This document shows positions 8,119-14,586 of a stretch of 16,110 nt of DNA, piece by piece. Position 1 is the stretch's first letter; each line of letters opens with the position of its first letter. This DNA is from an uncultured Roseateles sp. (GTDB lineage Bacteria > Pseudomonadota > Gammaproteobacteria > Burkholderiales > Burkholderiaceae). The stretch lies in contig CAMLKW010000093.1 of NCBI GenBank assembly GCA_946480605.1, forward strand, positions 1 through 16,110, in the 5' to 3' direction. The position numbers were made by a program, and so were the translations under genes. Below the pieces are notes generated by a model. The model saw only the letters and a list, made by a program, of their open reading frames with translations, made no database searches and was not told the DNA's origin.

Positions 8119-9218
8119 CAGATCACCTCGAGTTCGGCGTTCAGGGCGCCCGCACTCTTCATGGCCTGCAGGATGGCGAGCAGATCCTGAGGGGTGGCGC
8201 CCAGCGAGTTGAGCGCCTTGACGACGTCCGCCAGCCGCGCACCGGCCGGCAGCTGGATGAGGCTGCCAGGGTCCTGGCGAATGGCGATGTCGGCCTTCTC
8301 GGTGACGACCGTCTGCCCGCCGGACAGCGCATTGGGCTGGCTGACGATGGGTGAGGAATTGATGGTCACGGACAGGCTGCCGTGCGCCACCGCGCAGGCC
8401 GACAGCGTGACGGCCTGGTTCATGACGATGGAGCCGGTGCGCGCGTTGATGACCACGCGGGCCGCCGGCGAGGCCATGTCGACGGCGAGGTTCTCGATGT
8501 CGGCCAGGAAGCCCACGCGCTCGTCCGGCGTGCCCGGCGCACGCACGCGCACCACGCGGCCGTCCAGCGCCTGCGCCACGCCGTTGCCCTTGGCCTTGTT
8601 GATGGCCTGGGCCACCGCGCGGGCGGTGGCGAAGTCGCTGCTGTTCAGGTCGAACTGGATGAACTCGCCATGCGCCAGTGGCGTGGGCACGGCGCGCTCG
8701 ACCAGCGCGCCCGCCGGGATGCGGCCGGCGCTGAGGTGGTTGATCTGCACCTTGGAGCCGCCCGCCGACGCGCCCGCGCCGCCCACCACCAGGTTGCCCT
8801 GGGCGATGGCGTAGACCTGGCCGTCCGCGCCGCGCAGCGGCGTTGCGATCAGCGTGCCGCCGCGCAGGCTCTTGGCATTGCCGATGGACGACACATTGAT
8901 GTCCAGCGGCTGGCCCGGCTGGGCAAAGGGCGGCAGCGAGGCCGTGACCATGACCGCGGCGATGTTGCGCGGCTGCATGGTCACGCCCTGGGGCAGCAGC
9001 ACGCCGAACTGCTGCAGCATGGCCGACAGGCTCTGGCCGGTGAAGGGCGCCTGCGTGGTCTGGTCGCCCGTGCCGTCCAGGCCCACGACCAGGCCGTAGC
9101 CCGTCAGCGGGTTGGAGCGCACGCCGGCCACCGACGCGACTTCCTTGATGCGGGCGGCGTCGGCCACCGGCGCGAGCGCGACGGCCAGGGCGAGGAGGAG
9201 GGCTTGCAGGGACTTCAC
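8118..9218 (-). CDS. flgI: Flagellar P-ring protein FlgI
   Basis: A 366-residue periplasmic protein that forms the P-ring bushing around the rod in the peptidoglycan layer. GTG at 9218 gives a Sec signal peptide (MKSLQALLLALAVALAPVADA) cleaved before ARIKEVASV, and a length almost equal to the enteric protein (365). An upstream ATG at 9359 would add 47 residues and spoil the signal peptide, so it is rejected. Conserved blocks include NPLTGYGLVVGLDGTGDQT (36-54), VMVTASLPPFA, NAKSLRGGTL and VGGAGASAGG. Of the two cysteines that form the intramolecular disulfide in enteric FlgI, the first is kept (C275, SACAVAHG). The second is replaced by alanine (A358, SAGALNAEL). The Shine-Dalgarno sequence is weak. 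Here flgI heads a flgIJKL block instead of following flgH. Confidence 0.96.
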   Translation of the reverse strand: MKSLQALLLALAVALAPVADAARIKEVASVAGVRSNPLTGYGLVVGLDGTGDQTTQAPFTGQSLSAMLQQFGVLLPQGVTMQPRNIAAVMVTASLPPFAQPGQPLDINVSSIGNAKSLRGGTLIATPLRGADGQVYAIAQGNLVVGGAGASAGGSKVQINHLSAGRIPAGALVERAVPTPLAHGEFIQFDLNSSDFATARAVAQAINKAKGNGVAQALDGRVVRVRAPGTPDERVGFLADIENLAVDMASPAARVVINARTGSIVMNQAVTLSACAVAHGSLSVTINSSPIVSQPNALSGGQTVVTEKADIAIRQDPGSLIQLPAGARLADVVKALNSLGATPQDLLAILQAMKSAGALNAELEVI

Positions 9219-9320
9219 TCGACCGATTCTGCGGATGCTTGAGCCCGCGAAGCCGCGGAAAAGGCGGGTGACTGCCGGGCAATTCGGGGCCGGGCGGCCC
9301 GCCCAAGCCTGTGCCTTGCT
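9219..9320. other. Leader upstream of flgI within the divergent intergenic region
   Basis: This is the flgI-proximal part of the 134-bp region between divergent flgI and gntR. Two GC-rich inverted repeats lie in it. One is GGGCGG-C-CCGCCC at 9292-9304. The other is CCGCG-AAGC-CGCGG at 9245-9258, which would fold as a 5-bp hairpin with a 4-nt loop in the flgI leader RNA. Neither is followed by a T-tract in the sense direction. I found no clear sigma-28 or sigma-54 consensus on the minus strand, so the promoter of flgIJKL is not identified. Confidence 0.35.
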
Positions 9321-9345
9321 ATGTGTATTAATTGTGCAATACACT
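9316..9345 (+). promoter_or_regulatory. Putative sigma-70-type promoter of the gntR-ABC operon
   Basis: A -35-like TTGCTA (9316-9321, 4 of 6 matches to TTGACA) is separated by 18 nt from a -10-like TACACT (9340-9345, 4 of 6 matches to TATAAT). Transcription would start about 7 nt later, at or next to the A of the regulator's ATG (9353). This AT-rich stretch stands out sharply from the surrounding GC-rich DNA. No Shine-Dalgarno sequence precedes the ATG, consistent with a leaderless transcript. The assignment is by eye and needs 5'-end mapping. Confidence 0.5.
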
Positions 9346-9354
9346 AATACACAT
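9321..9354. promoter_or_regulatory. Probable YtrA-type GntR operator (perfect 10-bp inverted repeat)
   Basis: ATGTGTATTA (9321-9330) and TAATACACAT (9345-9354) form a perfect inverted repeat with a 14-nt centre. A second, nested arm AATACAC at 9338-9344 repeats the right arm with an 8-bp period (AATACACT then AATACACA). It pairs with GTGTATT (9323-9329). The inner pairing reads TGTGTA-N12-TACACT, close to the AGTGTA-N13-TACACT site known for Bacillus subtilis YtrA. The site covers the putative spacer and -10 box and runs into the gntR start codon, the position expected for autorepression. That the adjacent regulator binds it is inferred. Confidence 0.75.
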
Positions 9355-9757
9355 GGCACCGTCCTCCCCGGTCATCTTCGACATCCAGCCGCAGCTGGCC
9401 ACGCCCATCTACCGCCAGGTGGTGGAGCAGGTGCAGCGCCTGGTCGCGGGCGGGCAGTTGGCGGCCGGGGACGAGCTGCCCAGCGTGCGCACCGTGGCCG
9501 AGCGCCATGCCATCAACCCGATGACGGTCAGCAAGGCCTACAGCCTGCTGGAAGCCGAGGGCCTGCTGGAGCGCCGCCGCGGCCTGGGCATGGTGGTGGC
9601 GGCCGGCGCCCGGCCGGCGGACAGCGACCGCCTGGCGCTGCTGGCGCCCGCGCTGCAGGCGCTGGCGCTGCAGGCGCGCCAGCTAGGCATCTCGCCCGAC
9701 GAAGCCCTTGACGGCCTCGCCCAGGTCTTTCAATCCCTCGAACAGGACAGCCCATGA
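9353..9757 (+). CDS. GntR-family transcriptional regulator, YtrA subfamily
   Basis: A 134-residue DNA-binding protein. Residues about 10-82 form a GntR winged helix-turn-helix: ATPIYRQVVEQVQRLVAGG, GDELPSVRTVAERHAINP, MTVSKAYSLLEAEGLLERR, and a wing GLGMVV. The remaining tail of about 50 residues is too short for a FadR- or HutC-type effector domain. Short tails of this kind define the YtrA subfamily, whose members usually repress adjacent ABC transporter operons. The start ATG 9353 is preferred over an in-frame TTG at 9332; neither has a Shine-Dalgarno sequence, and the ATG may be leaderless. The stop codon overlaps the ATPase start (ATGA). A perfect inverted repeat at its start suggests autoregulation. 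The inducer is unknown; B. subtilis YtrA responds to cell-wall-active antibiotics. Confidence 0.92.
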   Translation: MAPSSPVIFDIQPQLATPIYRQVVEQVQRLVAGGQLAAGDELPSVRTVAERHAINPMTVSKAYSLLEAEGLLERRRGLGMVVAAGARPADSDRLALLAPALQALALQARQLGISPDEALDGLAQVFQSLEQDSP

Positions 9758-10596
9758 CCCCCGCCATCCAAGCCCGGCAGCTCGGCCTGCGCGCGCAAGA
9801 CAGCCAATGGAGCGCGGCCCGCCCGCAGCTGCTGGACCGCATCGACCTGGACATCCCCGATGGCGCCGTCGTGGGCCTGGTGGGGCGCAACGGCGCCGGC
9901 AAGAGCACGCTGATGCGCTGCCTGCTCGGCCTGCAGACGCCGGACGCAGGCGAGGCCCGCTTGCTGGGCGAGCCCAGCCTCTCGCTGACCGACGCGGTGC
10001 GCGAGCGCCTGGGCTATGCGGCGCAGACGCCGGACCTGTTCCCGCGCCTGACCGGCCACGAGCACCTGGAGGAGATGGCGGCCGTCTACCCCGGCGTGCA
10101 CCTGCCCGATGCGTTGGCGCTGGCGGTGCGGCTAGCCCTGCCGCTGGGCCGGCGCGCCGACGCGCTGTCGCTGGGCGACCAGCAGAAGCTGGCCGTCGTG
10201 CTGGCGCTGGCGCACGACCCCGACCTGCTGTTCCTGGACGAGCCCGTGGCCAGCCTGGACCCGATCTCGCGGCGCGACTTCATGCGCGCGCTGTTCGCGC
10301 TGCGCCGCAAGCCCGCGCCGCGCACGGTGCTGGTGTCCAGCCATCTGCTGAGCGACCTGGAGCGGGTCGTCAGCCATGTGCTGTTTCTGCGCGAAGGGCG
10401 GGTCCAGCTGTTCATCGAATGGGACGAGGCCGTCGAGCACCTGCGCTGCGTGCCGGCCCGCGAGCCGGCCCCGACCGGCCTGCACTGGAGCGCCGCGCAG
10501 GGCGGGCAACTGCTGGTGGACGCGCGCCAGCGGCCGGATGCGGCGGGCCACCCAGGCCTGGGCATGGAAGACCTGCTGGAGGTGCTGAACACATGA
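9754..10596 (+). CDS. ABC transporter ATP-binding protein (YtrB/BcrA-like)
   Basis: A 280-residue ATPase subunit of an ABC transporter, acting at the inner face of the membrane. Motifs in order: Walker A GRNGAGKST (44-52), Q-loop glutamine Q91 (GYAAQTPDLFPRLTG), a divergent signature LSLGDQQKL (138-146) in place of LSGGQ, Walker B LLFLDEPVASLDP (158-170) with catalytic E163, and H-loop H197 (VSSHLLSDLE). All residues needed for ATP hydrolysis are present. About 60 residues follow the nucleotide-binding fold with no recognised domain. It starts by ATGA overlap with gntR and ends by ATGA overlap with the first permease gene, so the three are translationally coupled. Gene order and ATPase type fit drug- or antibiotic-related exporters of the YtrA-regulated group; substrate and direction are unproven. 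Confidence 0.93.
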   Translation: MTPAIQARQLGLRAQDSQWSAARPQLLDRIDLDIPDGAVVGLVGRNGAGKSTLMRCLLGLQTPDAGEARLLGEPSLSLTDAVRERLGYAAQTPDLFPRLTGHEHLEEMAAVYPGVHLPDALALAVRLALPLGRRADALSLGDQQKLAVVLALAHDPDLLFLDEPVASLDPISRRDFMRALFALRRKPAPRTVLVSSHLLSDLERVVSHVLFLREGRVQLFIEWDEAVEHLRCVPAREPAPTGLHWSAAQGGQLLVDARQRPDAAGHPGLGMEDLLEVLNT

Positions 10597-11942
10597 TCGC
10601 CCTTGCCACCACCACGCCGGGCGGCGAGCCGCAGGCCTTCGGGCTGCCGCTGCTGACCCGCCTGTTGCCCGGCCTGGTCAGTGCCGTGGCGCTGCTGCCG
10701 GCCTCGCTGGCGTTGCAGTTCCACGGTGTGGCGAGCGTGCTGCTGCCGCTGCTGATCGTGCAGGGCACGCTGCTGGCCCTCGGCGCCGGTGCGCTGGCCG
10801 TGGCGGCGCACGATCGCCTGTGCCACTGGGAGAGCCGGGCCGCACCGCTGGCGGCGCGCGACCGTGTGCGCGTCGGCTTGCTGTGCGATGTCTGGCGCAT
10901 GGGGGCCATCGCCTCGGCCGGGCCGCTGGCGCTGGCCCTCGTGCTGGCCTGGCGGGGCGACGGCTGGGCGGCGGTCTTCAGCGCGCTGGCGGTGCCCGTC
11001 GCGTGCTTGTGTGGCGGCCTGGTCGCGGCGCTGAGCTGGCATGGCCGCGCGCCGCGAGTGCTGCTGGTGCCGGCAGGGATGTTGCTGCTCGGGCTGTTGG
11101 GGGCGTTGCCGCATGAAGGCGCGCTCGGCAGCGGCTGGCAGCTGGCCCCTGTGGCTGCTAGCGCTGCGCTGCTGTGGCGCTGGCTGAGTTCGCCTCTTGC
11201 GCTCGCCGTGCTGGCGCCGCAGCTGCCCTGGCCCCAGCCCGTCGCCTGGCTGCGCCGGACCGAGCTCTATCTGACCTGGCGCGGGACCAGCGGGTTCGAT
11301 CCGACGGCGCCAGTTCGCCAGACCAGCCAGCGCTACCGTTTCTGGGTCATGTTGCTGCCGCTGATGTGGCTGCCGCAGCTGATGGGCCAGGCCGACCGGC
11401 TGCGCTGGTTCAGCTGGGGCCATGCATTCGATGGCGCCTATGGCGGCACCATTTACGGCGGGTGCATGCTGCTGGTCACGGCCGCCGCGGCCAGTTGCTA
11501 CGTGGCGCCGCCGCTGCACTGGCGCCTGCGGCTGGCGCCGGGTGGCATGAGCCCGCAGCGCTGGGCGCGGCGCATGGTGTTGGGCTCCATGGCAGCCGCT
11601 GCGGCGCTGTTCACGGTGGCGCTGAGCCTGGTTGTGCTGTTCCGTGCCAGCGGCAGCGCCTACGTCAACGCCGGCACATGGTTTGCGCTGATGGGCGACG
11701 TCTTGCTCGGCAGCAGCTTCCTGCGCTGGCAGCTCGGTCGGCGTTCCACGGTCTGGACAAGGGTGCTCATGATGCTGGCGGTTCCGGTGCTGCCGGCGCT
11801 GCTGCTGTATGGCCTGCTCTGGCTGGGTGTGACACCGCAGCGCGGCGCACTGTGGCTGGCGCTGCAACTGGCGCTGACCGTGCCGATGACGCTGGCGGCG
11901 ATCCGCGTGTGGAGCCGCCACGACCTCAACAGGGAGGCCTGA
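10593..11942 (+). CDS. Large polytopic membrane protein, probable ABC permease subunit 1
   Basis: A 449-residue hydrophobic protein with about 10-12 predicted membrane spans by eye: six before a hydrophilic loop at about 207-248, the rest after it. I do not recognise a named family. The start ATG overlaps the ATPase stop (ATGA), which is strong evidence that it is the membrane partner of that ATPase. After the eighth or so span lies a basic motif, HWRLRLAPGG (309-318) and WARRMVL (324-330). The same motif occurs at the same place in the next gene's product, along with matching GD (368-369 region) and C-terminal AIRVW segments. The two are therefore full-length paralogues. The basic motif is a plausible cytoplasmic coupling segment to the ATPase. 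No signal peptide or enzymatic motif is seen. Confidence 0.82.
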   Translation: MIALATTTPGGEPQAFGLPLLTRLLPGLVSAVALLPASLALQFHGVASVLLPLLIVQGTLLALGAGALAVAAHDRLCHWESRAAPLAARDRVRVGLLCDVWRMGAIASAGPLALALVLAWRGDGWAAVFSALAVPVACLCGGLVAALSWHGRAPRVLLVPAGMLLLGLLGALPHEGALGSGWQLAPVAASAALLWRWLSSPLALAVLAPQLPWPQPVAWLRRTELYLTWRGTSGFDPTAPVRQTSQRYRFWVMLLPLMWLPQLMGQADRLRWFSWGHAFDGAYGGTIYGGCMLLVTAAAASCYVAPPLHWRLRLAPGGMSPQRWARRMVLGSMAAAAALFTVALSLVVLFRASGSAYVNAGTWFALMGDVLLGSSFLRWQLGRRSTVWTRVLMMLAVPVLPALLLYGLLWLGVTPQRGALWLALQLALTVPMTLAAIRVWSRHDLNREA

Positions 11943-11946
11943 ACCG

Positions 11947-13293
11947 ATGGCAGCTTCCCTCTCCACGCCACGCGGTCCGTTCTTCGAGGACGGCCCCACC
12001 GCCATCGGTCTGCTCGGGCCGGGGCTCACCAGCCTGCTGGCGCTGGGAACGGCCTTGATGGCTTCCGGCGTTCATCCAACCGTGTTGAGCGCCTTTGTCG
12101 GGCTGCAGGCCGCGATGCTGGCGCTGGCCGCGGCCATGTCGACGTCGGCGGCGGCGATCTGGAGCGCGAGCTGGCAACGCCGCGTGGCGCCATCGCGCGC
12201 AGCGGTGCAGGTGCGGCAACGGCTGTGGCGGCAGTTGGCGGTCAGCGCTGGCCTCGGCGTGTGCGGTCCGCTGGCGCTGGCCTTGCATGCCGAGGTGTCC
12301 GCATCGCATTCGCTCGCCCGCATGCCGCAGATGCTGCTGGCCGTGCTGGCCTTGCTGCTGGCGGCGCAGGCGCTGGGCGGCTGGTGCGGGCTGGCCTGGC
12401 GCGGCAGGGCCGGCCGCTGGGTGCTACTCGGCTGGGTCGTGCTGGTGCTGGCCTTGGGCTGGCAGCGGTCCTTGCGGGAGTGGCTGCTGGCCCTGCCGGC
12501 GTTGTCGCTGCTCGGCCTGCTGCTGTTGGCGCTGGGCTGGTGGTTGCTGTGGCAGCGCCTGGTGCGGCGCCGCCAGCGCTGGGCTGGTGTGCAGGAGACC
12601 GGGGCGGTCCGGCCCGCATTCCGGCCGGCGCTGGTCTGGCAGCCGTTGGCTTTCGATGGCGAGGACGCCGACGGCCGTGACGGGCGTTTTGCCGAGGTGC
12701 CCGCTTGGCGCCGGTTGGTGCTGTTGCTTCTTTGTGTCTTGGTGGCGACGGCGTGGCGGCACCAGGGCTGGGAGACCCAGGTGCAGGGCGTCGGCATGGC
12801 GGCCTACGCCGGCTGGATGGCTTTGCTCGCCGGGCAGGCCGGCTGCGCGCTGGTCCAGCCGGCCGCGCACTGGCGGCGCCGGCTGGCGCCCGGCGGCATC
12901 ACGCCGCTGCAGTGGGCAAGGCGCATGGTGCTGCGCAGCCTGGCCGGCGGGGTGTTGACGTTGACGGTGGTGGTCGGCGTGGCGGCGTTCAGCACGCCCG
13001 CGCCAGGGCGCTGGGCCTTGCTGGGCACTGGGGCCACCGTGTTGGGCGACCTGTGCCTGGCCTTCGCGCTGGCGGCCTGGGTGCGCGCGCGGCGTAACGA
13101 TCTTGTCGGCCTGTTGCTCGCCGCAGCGCTGATGTTCGGCCTTGTGTTCATGCTCACGGTGGCGGCTGTCGGCGTCGGCCTGCCGCTGGTGCGTGGGGCC
13201 GGCTGGCTCGCCGTGGAGCTGGTGCTCGCCGCAGCGCTGGGCTGGGCCGCCGTGCGGCGTTGGGCAGATCGCAACATGGGGCCGCTGTCCTGA
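11947..13293 (+). CDS. Large polytopic membrane protein, probable ABC permease subunit 2 (paralogue of subunit 1)
   Basis: A 448-residue membrane protein with the same layout as its upstream neighbour: about six spans, a hydrophilic loop (205-253, rich in charged residues), then about five or six more. The shared motif HWRRRLAPGG (308-317) plus WARRMVL (323-329) falls one residue from its position in the neighbour. Further colinear matches are VLGDL (365-369) and an AVRRW stretch (435-439). Tandem duplication followed by divergence is the simplest explanation; together they would form a heterodimeric permease. It starts 4 nt after the previous stop codon, with GGGAGG upstream (about 11933-11938) as ribosome binding site. 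It has slightly more TTG/GTG use than the ATPase but no clear compositional break. The family is not recognised by eye. Confidence 0.82.
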   Translation: MAASLSTPRGPFFEDGPTAIGLLGPGLTSLLALGTALMASGVHPTVLSAFVGLQAAMLALAAAMSTSAAAIWSASWQRRVAPSRAAVQVRQRLWRQLAVSAGLGVCGPLALALHAEVSASHSLARMPQMLLAVLALLLAAQALGGWCGLAWRGRAGRWVLLGWVVLVLALGWQRSLREWLLALPALSLLGLLLLALGWWLLWQRLVRRRQRWAGVQETGAVRPAFRPALVWQPLAFDGEDADGRDGRFAEVPAWRRLVLLLLCVLVATAWRHQGWETQVQGVGMAAYAGWMALLAGQAGCALVQPAAHWRRRLAPGGITPLQWARRMVLRSLAGGVLTLTVVVGVAAFSTPAPGRWALLGTGATVLGDLCLAFALAAWVRARRNDLVGLLLAAALMFGLVFMLTVAAVGVGLPLVRGAGWLAVELVLAAALGWAAVRRWADRNMGPLS

Positions 13294-13317
13294 AGCCATA
13301 CTGCCGCCATCCGCCCC

Positions 13318-13322
13318 GGAGG
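13318..13322 (+). promoter_or_regulatory. Ribosome binding site of the M20 amidohydrolase gene
   Basis: A full GGAGG lies 7 nt before ATG 13330. It decides this start over the in-frame TTG at 13324, which would be only 1 nt from the GGAGG. It is the strongest Shine-Dalgarno sequence in the plus-strand cassette. Confidence 0.85.
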
Positions 13323-13329
13323 TTTGCAG

Positions 13330-14586
13330 ATGTCCCTGACCACCGAGATCGATGCCGCCGCACTGGCCTTGCAGGACCAGGTCATCGCCTGGCGCCGTGA
13401 CCTGCACCAGCACCCGGAACTCGGCAACCGCGAGTTCCGCACTGCCGCGCTGGTGGCCGAGCATCTGCGCTCGCTGGGCTTCGACGACGTGAAGACCGGC
13501 GTGGCCCACACCGGCGTCGTCGGTCTGCTCAAGGGCGGCCAGCCCGGCGGTGTGGTGGCGCTGCGGGCCGACATGGACGCGCTGCCTGTCACCGAGGCCG
13601 TGGATCTGCCGTTCGCGTCCAAGGCGCGCGCGGTCTGGAACGGCGAGGAGGTGGGCGTCATGCATGCCTGCGGGCATGACTGCCACGTGGCCATCCTGAT
13701 GGGCGTGGCCAGCATCCTGGCCGGGTTGCGCAATCAGATTCCGGGCAGCGTGAAGTTCATCTTCCAGCCCGCCGAGGAGATGCCGCCCGAGGGCGAGGAG
13801 GGCGGGGCGGCGCTGATGATCAAGGAGGGCGTGCTGGAAAGCCCCACGCCCAGCGCCATCTTTGGCCTGCATGTCACCTCGCGCCAGCCGGCCGGCGTCA
13901 TCGGCTACCGGCCCGGGCCCACGATGGCCAGTTCCGACAAGCTCAAGATCACCGTGCAGGGCAAGCAGACGCATGGCGCGGCGCCCTGGCTGGGTGTGGA
14001 CCCCATCGTCACGTCCGCGCAGATCGTGCTCGGCCTGCAGACCATCGTCAGCCGCACGCTGGACCTGAACCGCGAGCCGGCCGTCGTCACCATAGGCGCC
14101 ATCAAGGGCGGCGTGCGCGAGAACATCATCCCGGACTCGGTGGAGATGCGCGGCACGATACGCAGCTTCGACGAGGGCATGCGCGACGCCATCCACGAGC
14201 GCATCACGACGCTGGCCGAAGGTATCTCGGCGGCATCGCGGGCGACGTGCAAGGTCTGCATCACCAAGAACTACCCGGTCACGCGCAACGACCCGGTGCT
14301 GACCGAAGCCATGCTGCCCACCCTCACGCGCGTGGCCAGCACCGGCCCGCGGCCCATGGGCATCGAGGTGGTGCCCAAGGCCACCGGCGCCGAGGACTTC
14401 TCGTTCTTCCAGCGCCTGATCCCGGGGCTGTTCTTCTTCGTCGGCGTGACGCCACCGGACATCGAACCCAGCAAGGCGTATTCCAACCATTCGCCGCGCT
14501 TCGTCGTCGACGAGCGCGGTCTGGAGGTGGGCGTGCGGGCGCTGGCCCACCTGGCGGTGGACTATCTGATGCAGCTCAGGGCATGA
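13330..14586 (+). CDS. M20-family metal-dependent amidohydrolase (HipO/AbgB-like)
   Basis: A 418-residue cytoplasmic enzyme without a signal peptide, of normal length for hippurate hydrolase / N-acyl-amino-acid or IAA-amino-acid hydrolases. These cleave the amide bond between an acyl group and an amino acid. Visible family features are WRRDLHQHPEL (21-31), LRADMDALP (78-86), and the metal motif HACGHDCH (112-119; ligands C114 and H116). Also present are FQPAEE with E149 as catalytic base and E150 as ligand, H181 in GLHV, the dimerization/lid region with KQTHGAAPW (212-220), and H387 in SNHSP. All expected metal ligands are present, so it should be active. The exact substrate cannot be assigned. 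It starts 36 nt after the second permease gene with a strong ribosome binding site. Its last 11 bases overlap the convergent solute-binding gene. Whether it belongs functionally to the ABC unit is inferred from position only. Confidence 0.94.
   Translation: MSLTTEIDAAALALQDQVIAWRRDLHQHPELGNREFRTAALVAEHLRSLGFDDVKTGVAHTGVVGLLKGGQPGGVVALRADMDALPVTEAVDLPFASKARAVWNGEEVGVMHACGHDCHVAILMGVASILAGLRNQIPGSVKFIFQPAEEMPPEGEEGGAALMIKEGVLESPTPSAIFGLHVTSRQPAGVIGYRPGPTMASSDKLKITVQGKQTHGAAPWLGVDPIVTSAQIVLGLQTIVSRTLDLNREPAVVTIGAIKGGVRENIIPDSVEMRGTIRSFDEGMRDAIHERITTLAEGISAASRATCKVCITKNYPVTRNDPVLTEAMLPTLTRVASTGPRPMGIEVVPKATGAEDFSFFQRLIPGLFFFVGVTPPDIEPSKAYSNHSPRFVVDERGLEVGVRALAHLAVDYLMQLRA

Noticed and set aside
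9245..9258. Hairpin in the flgI leader as a terminator for the plus-strand or minus-strand genes
   Set aside because: The A/T run lies on the wrong side for the minus-strand transcript, and no plus-strand gene ends there. In GC-rich DNA, 5-bp repeats are common by chance.
7252..9306. FlgJ with a long N-terminal extension of about 396 residues
   Set aside because: The extension is an alternate frame of flgI. The family N-terminus and the TGATG overlap fix the start at 8118.
8118..9359. FlgI starting at ATG 9359, divergent-overlapping the gntR operator
   Set aside because: It would place 47 polar residues before the signal peptide. GTG 9218 gives a clean signal and normal length.
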